Below the pieces are notes generated by a model. That model was not told the origin of the DNA. It saw only the letters and a list, made by a program, of their open reading frames with translations, and ran no database searches. A stretch of 34,740 nucleotides of DNA from Xenococcus sp. PCC 7305 (GTDB lineage: Bacteria; Cyanobacteriota; Cyanobacteriia; Cyanobacteriales; Xenococcaceae): the NCBI RefSeq assembly GCF_000332055.1, contig NZ_ALVZ01000166.1:1-34740 (forward strand), written 5' to 3'. Position 1 is the first letter of the stretch. Each line of letters begins with the position of its first letter. Made by a program: the position numbers and the translations under genes. Shown here piece after piece: positions 31,003-34,740 of the stretch.

Positions 31003-33612
31003 TTATCCGTTCAACAATAATTTTTGACGATGTACAGTTAATAACTCAAATTCCTGATTAGCAACTTTTTCCAACATATAAATTACATTATCTGGAGCTA
31101 ACTTAGTTCCATCATTGCGACAACTGCCCAAGAAACGTAAGACTACAGAATTATTGGGCATACAAGTTTGCAGCTCCAATTCAAACAAGCGATCGCACAG
31201 ATTTACTTGCTGCTTCTTCCCCGACTTTGTCGTCTTTTCCCACAAAATTTCCGAAGTATTTTTAATCTCTTGTAACCAAGCTTCCCAAACTTCCCTACCC
31301 TGATCTTCTGAGCTTTTTACCGTGATCAGATATTCTGCTTGTTCCAAAATCTGAGTAGCCGCCGGAGATTTCACCGCCACCTCCGCAACTTGATAAATGG
31401 GAATCTCCGATGGTAACTGGGCAGTCAATTTTCTCTTAAAATCCTCGATATCAACATTTTTGGTGAGTTCAAAATCAACAATTTCACCACTACTTGTGAT
31501 ACCCAAAGACAAAGCATTCGCGATCGCAATTCTGGGGCCTGGATGAAATCCTCCCGTAAAAGAAATTGGCAAGGAAGCCCGACGGATAGCGCGATCGAAT
31601 AACCGAACCAAATCCAAATGACTCAATAATCGCATCTCGCCATGCTTGCCAAACCAAGCGCGTATTTTTTGCTCTCTCTGCTGAAGCGGTTGGAAATGCC
31701 CCTCAAACTCAGGAATAGCTGGGGGCTCTACCACAATATTATGTCCAAAATCAGTGCTACAAACCCCACAATGGGAACAACCATCAAAAGCACAATCAGG
31801 AACTGTCGCTGCTTCCAATGCTCTAGCCAAATCCTGCTTCAACCATTCCTTATCAATTCCCGTATTCAGATGATCCCAAGGCAGAGGACTATCCAGATTT
31901 GTTTCTGACTCTTGTCCTCTGCCCTCTGCCCTCTGCCCTCTGCCTTCGAATACATTCCATTCCCCCTGAGCGACCTTACGATACTTCCAAGTTAAACCTG
32001 CTTCCGCAATCGCCTGTTCCCAAGCCCCAAAAGCCTTATCTAGGTTCTCCCACCAAGAATCCATGCCCGCTCCCAATTCCCAGGCGCGACGCACCACGGG
32101 TGCCAAACGGCGATCGCCTCGACCCACAAAATCTTCCATCGCCGAAATCCGGACATCGGTGTAATTAATTTTAACTCCTCTGATTCTCCTAAATTCATCC
32201 CGTAGTAAATTTTGCTTACGTAAAAACTCGGTGGTCGAAACAGAATGCCATTGGAAAGGCGTATGAGGTTTAGGCGTAAAGTTAGAAATCGTAATATTAA
32301 AATTGAGGCGTTTGCTATTAATTCCCGCACATTCCCTTCTGAGCCACCGCACAGTTTCGGCGATTCCTGCCACATCGACATCAGTTTCTCCAGGCAAGCC
32401 AATCATGAAGTAAAGTTTGACCTTGTTCCAGCCCTGCTCAACTGCAGTTTTAATTCCTCTGAGCAATTCTTCGTTGTTTAAACCCTTGTTAATGACATCG
32501 CGCATTCTCTGGGTTCCCGCCTCTGGAGCAAAAGTTAACCCAGATTTTCTGGTTCCCCCAATAATATTGGCGATATTCTCATCAAATCGATCTACTCGTT
32601 GACTAGGAAGGGACAAAGAAATATTTTCGTCTTTGAGGCGGTTTTTTATTTCCATGCCCACCGCAGGTAAGGCCAAATAATCGGAGCAACTTAAAGATAA
32701 AAGAGAAAACTCATTGTACCCTGTGGCTCGCATGCCCTTTTCAATGGCATCTACTACCTTTTCCGGTTCAACATCCGTTGCCGGGCGAGTCAACATACCT
32801 GGCTGACAAAAACGACAACCACGAGTGCAACCCCTTCTGATTTCTATGGTCAGGCGATCGTGTACTGTCTCTACATAGGGTACTAAACCAATAGAATAGG
32901 CAGGAATTGGCGTCGCAACTCTTCTTAAAATCCGTGCAGGCACATCATCTCGATTGGCCTTGACCGAACCATCCGACTGCATATCATAGAATCTAGGCAC
33001 ATAAACCCCGGGAACTTGAGCGAGATCTAGCAATAATTCCTCTTTGCCGAGCCCCGCATCTTTACCCTCTTCGAGCACTAGGCCAATTTCTGGGAGTAAC
33101 TCTTCTCCATCTCCTAAGACGATAAAGTCAAAGAAATCTGCATAGGGTTCAGGATTAGAAGTTGCTGTTTGTCCTCCTGCGAAGATTAATGGGTAATCAC
33201 CCTGGGCTCTGTCTTGCCAAGTTAAGGGGATTTGCGCGAGATCAAGCATTTCTAAGATATTAGTTGCCCCAAGCTCGTAACTAAGACTAAAACCGAGAAT
33301 ATCAAAATCCTGTAGCGATCGCTTTGATTCCAAGGCAAATAATGCCGTGCCCGTCGAGCGCAACTTATCGGCTAAATCTTTTGCTGGCAGATATGTGCGA
33401 TCGCATAATTGTCTAGGCTGGGCATTAATTACATTGTAGAGAATAATATGGCCTAGATTAGATGCCCCAACTTCGTATACCTCTGGGTAAGTTAAGACCC
33501 ACCGAACTTTTGCCTCGTCCCAAGGCTTACTAACCGCTCCTAGTTCATTTCCCAAATAGCGGGCCGGCTTATTTATTTCCGGTGAAATCAATTTATCCAA
33601 GGCAATTGTCAC
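31003..33612 (-). CDS. Radical SAM protein (TIGR03960) fused to DUF2344 (TIGR03936)
   Basis: An 869-residue protein of the two-part family common in cyanobacteria, firmicutes and others. The first 200 residues resemble a B12-binding-like domain (PEVYEVGASNLGH, LGFSLSYELGATN). The radical SAM core follows with CTRGCRFCQPG, supplying three Cys for the [4Fe-4S] cluster, then FAPEAGTQRMRDVINKG and IGLPGETDVDV. A second cysteine cluster, CAFDGCSHCGVC, lies near residue 610 at the boundary to DUF2344 (MRLLSHLDLVRLFDRAIRRA to the end). Substrate is unknown; relation to tRNA/rRNA methylthiotransferases has been suggested only by fold. The linker (about 557-575) is encoded by a heptamer repeat array. 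The IS element begins right after its stop codon. Confidence 0.93.
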   Translation of the reverse strand: MTIALDKLISPEINKPARYLGNELGAVSKPWDEAKVRWVLTYPEVYEVGASNLGHIILYNVINAQPRQLCDRTYLPAKDLADKLRSTGTALFALESKRSLQDFDILGFSLSYELGATNILEMLDLAQIPLTWQDRAQGDYPLIFAGGQTATSNPEPYADFFDFIVLGDGEELLPEIGLVLEEGKDAGLGKEELLLDLAQVPGVYVPRFYDMQSDGSVKANRDDVPARILRRVATPIPAYSIGLVPYVETVHDRLTIEIRRGCTRGCRFCQPGMLTRPATDVEPEKVVDAIEKGMRATGYNEFSLLSLSCSDYLALPAVGMEIKNRLKDENISLSLPSQRVDRFDENIANIIGGTRKSGLTFAPEAGTQRMRDVINKGLNNEELLRGIKTAVEQGWNKVKLYFMIGLPGETDVDVAGIAETVRWLRRECAGINSKRLNFNITISNFTPKPHTPFQWHSVSTTEFLRKQNLLRDEFRRIRGVKINYTDVRISAMEDFVGRGDRRLAPVVRRAWELGAGMDSWWENLDKAFGAWEQAIAEAGLTWKYRKVAQGEWNVFEGRGQRAEGRGQESETNLDSPLPWDHLNTGIDKEWLKQDLARALEAATVPDCAFDGCSHCGVCSTDFGHNIVVEPPAIPEFEGHFQPLQQREQKIRAWFGKHGEMRLLSHLDLVRLFDRAIRRASLPISFTGGFHPGPRIAIANALSLGITSSGEIVDFELTKNVDIEDFKRKLTAQLPSEIPIYQVAEVAVKSPAATQILEQAEYLITVKSSEDQGREVWEAWLQEIKNTSEILWEKTTKSGKKQQVNLCDRLFELELQTCMPNNSVVLRFLGSCRNDGTKLAPDNVIYMLEKVANQEFELLTVHRQKLLLNG
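31916..31943 (-). repeat. STRR heptamer array inside the radical SAM gene
   Basis: Four tandem GCAGAGG units on the coding strand (CCTCTGC on the plus strand). They encode part of FEGRGQRAEGRGQESE. The same heptamer lies in four copies at 19581-19608. Here the array sits in the linker between the radical SAM part and the second cysteine cluster, and the reading frame remains open. Confidence 0.9.
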
Positions 33613-33827
33613 AGTAAAACATCCCCATTAAAAACTGGCCAAGACGCTCAAAACAAGAAATACATTTTTTCGCGTAGACTTCTCATTAATATACTGGACA
33701 ATGTCTTGATTTGCAGGACAGTAAAACCTGAAGGCAGAAGTGAAGGTTTCCGATCTGCCCTCAGTGAAGAGAGTCCTGATTAAAATTGCCTGACTAACTT
33801 AAAATCATAGGTAATCGCAACGCGATT

Positions 33828-34169
33828 TTACCCGACTTGAATAGTTTGCCTAAAGCTATCCTGACTATCGAAAATCTCAAAAACCTTATCTAACTGAGTT
33901 AACTCAAAAATCATTCTCACTGAAGGAGCTACAGAACAAATACTGAGACCACAGTCTAAATCCTTTGCCAAGTGAAATCCCTTAATCAATGCCATTAACC
34001 CAGCACTGTCAATAAATTCAACCTGTTGCATATCAACCAGCAAAGAGGATTTGGTCGAAGAATTCACCACTTCAGTCAATTGTTGCAAAAAATCTCCTGC
34101 GTTGGCCGCACTTAAATAACCCTGAGGCTGAAAAGTCGCAAACTCTCTTTCCAGTATATTTGTACCCAT
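33828..34169 (-). CDS. STAS-domain anti-sigma-factor antagonist-like protein
   Basis: A 113-residue single STAS domain. LLVDMQQVEFIDSAGLMALI has the conserved serine of DSAGL, the residue phosphorylated in SpoIIAA/RsbV proteins, followed by the helix KGFHLAKDLDCGLSICSV. Such proteins respond to PP2C phosphatases and HATPase kinases and regulate sigma factors, adenylate cyclases or other signalling partners. No partner kinase is adjacent. Between it and the radical SAM gene (33613-33827) I see only a short GGCAGA/TCTGCC inverted repeat (33733-33759) and probable promoter sequence. Confidence 0.93.
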   Translation of the reverse strand: MGTNILEREFATFQPQGYLSAANAGDFLQQLTEVVNSSTKSSLLVDMQQVEFIDSAGLMALIKGFHLAKDLDCGLSICSVAPSVRMIFELTQLDKVFEIFDSQDSFRQTIQVG

Positions 34170-34740
34170 AATTATCCTTATCCCACCCTAAAACACTATT
34201 TGAAATTTTTGCTTATATTTCATATTGAGGATAATACCTACAATTAAGATATATCTACCTCAACTGAACAACTTTATGCAATCTTAATATTTGCAAAGTA
34301 GTTTTTGTCTAACACTAAATCCCACCACGGACAAACAAGTGACAACCCAGCTAATCATGAACCGCCGGAGAAGGCTGGTATGGGAGTTGCATCTATCGAG
34401 TGAGATTTCGATCTCTTGGAGCCTTGTCGCCAGGAGAAGGAGCCTCATCAACAGCACAAGCTGAACCACTGTGAGAATTTATTGAAAACAGGTCTATTGC
34501 TTTAAATTGCAGTTTGTACAATCTTATTGAATGCACTTTACATTTATAATCCGAATCATTGACAAATCTATCGGGAAAAATACTTAATTATCGGATTGAT
34601 TATACCGAATCCCCACTATCTCTGCGGGCGATCGCGTATTGAATAGCGATCGCCATCTGACAACAAATAAATCAAATTGATTTATTGCTGTGGCAGTGGG
34701 AGTTCTAATACGAAACTTGAAGCATCAAGCTGAGCAATTT
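34170..34740. other. Gene-free right end with a possible structured RNA
   Basis: No convincing gene. At about 34340-34470 lies a stretch richer in G+C than its surroundings. It has potential stems CCAGC/GCTGG (34347-34351 with 34374-34378) and GAGAT-TTCG-ATCTC (34402-34415), and two imperfect copies of CGCCGGAGAAGG (34363-34374 and 34428-34440). The only open readings are short and odd in composition. It could be a small RNA gene, a leader or a decayed element. The rest is A/T rich, with a TTGACA-like motif at 34559 that may belong to a gene beyond the window. Confidence 0.35.
34627..34654. repeat. Inverted pair of HIP1 sites
   Basis: GGCGATCGC (34627-34635) and its perfect reverse complement GCGATCGCC (34646-34654) are separated by 10 bp, GTATTGAATA, which is itself nearly symmetric. 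A 9-bp GC-rich stem could form. HIP1 octamers are frequent in cyanobacteria, so close pairing by chance is possible. Confidence 0.7.

Noticed and set aside
31899-32168. Plus-strand open reading opposite the radical SAM linker
   Set aside because: Antisense shadow produced by the heptamer array and Pro/Ser-rich complement of the gene.
33733-33759. GGCAGA/TCTGCC inverted repeat as a terminator
   Set aside because: The stem is 6 bp with a 15-nt loop and no T run. It is more likely a relic related to the GGCAGAG repeat.
34284-34469. Minus-strand open reading of 61 codons
   Set aside because: No family resemblance, no clear ribosome-binding site, and it covers the hairpin-rich block that better suggests RNA or decayed sequence.

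Overview
The window is chromosomal DNA from a cyanobacterium. This rests on an intact psaC (photosystem I iron-sulfur subunit), very frequent HIP1 octamers (GCGATCGC) on both strands, a PaO-type Rieske oxygenase, a FutA-type iron-binding protein with a Fur-like site upstream, and several arrays of 7-bp tandem repeats (STRRs) of the kind known from filamentous and colonial cyanobacteria. I cannot name a genus. No rRNA, tRNA or CRISPR array was seen.

Layout. 1-2000: a dispersed repeat, pyrC and an intact vapBC toxin-antitoxin pair with a palindromic operator. 2064-5347: a co-directional group of an unrecognised conserved protein, a Uma2-type nuclease and an XPB-like SF2 helicase. 5419-9650: Rieske oxygenase, a small secreted protein, an AI-2E-type transporter, a tiny membrane protein and a PPK2 polyphosphate kinase with a poly-lysine N-terminus. 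9888-13546: a signalling operon of hybrid histidine kinase, single-domain response regulator, and a 142-residue protein made of two tandem phosphoacceptor (DHp) hairpins of which only the first keeps its histidine. 13641-17291: futA, gpmI and a cupin, separated by repeat-rich DNA. 17462-19574: a second copy of the window-start repeat, then an MscS-DEP channel gene whose start codon seems to have been lost at the repeat junction. 19697-26655: a membrane protein, a TerB-like protein, psaC, a PPC-CBM6 protein and a 1398-residue SWI2/SNF2 ATPase.

26761-29069 is a graveyard of small toxin-antitoxin genes. A DUF3368 PIN toxin is broken by a 4-bp tandem duplication and a HepT toxin by an 8-bp tandem duplication, while their antitoxin partners are intact. 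Between and beside them lie a RelE/ParE-like stub fused head-on to a nucleotidyltransferase stub, an AF2212-like antitoxin fragment, and an acetyltransferase fragment that ends at an IS200/IS605 element. That element (about 29072-31000) carries divergent tnpA and tnpB, related terminal hairpins, and a tnpB 3' end full of hairpins that could be an omega RNA. TnpB keeps its RuvC triad but lacks the zinc-ribbon cysteines. The right part of the window holds a large radical SAM protein with a heptamer array inside its coding sequence, a STAS protein, and a 570-bp gene-free stretch with a possible structured RNA.

The most promising undescribed system is the kinase / response regulator / tandem-DHp operon, which reads like a phosphorelay with a single-chain, pseudo-dimeric phosphotransferase. 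The second theme is the repeated inactivation of toxins by short tandem duplications beside intact antitoxins. The third is STRR arrays shaping gene ends, starts and one linker.
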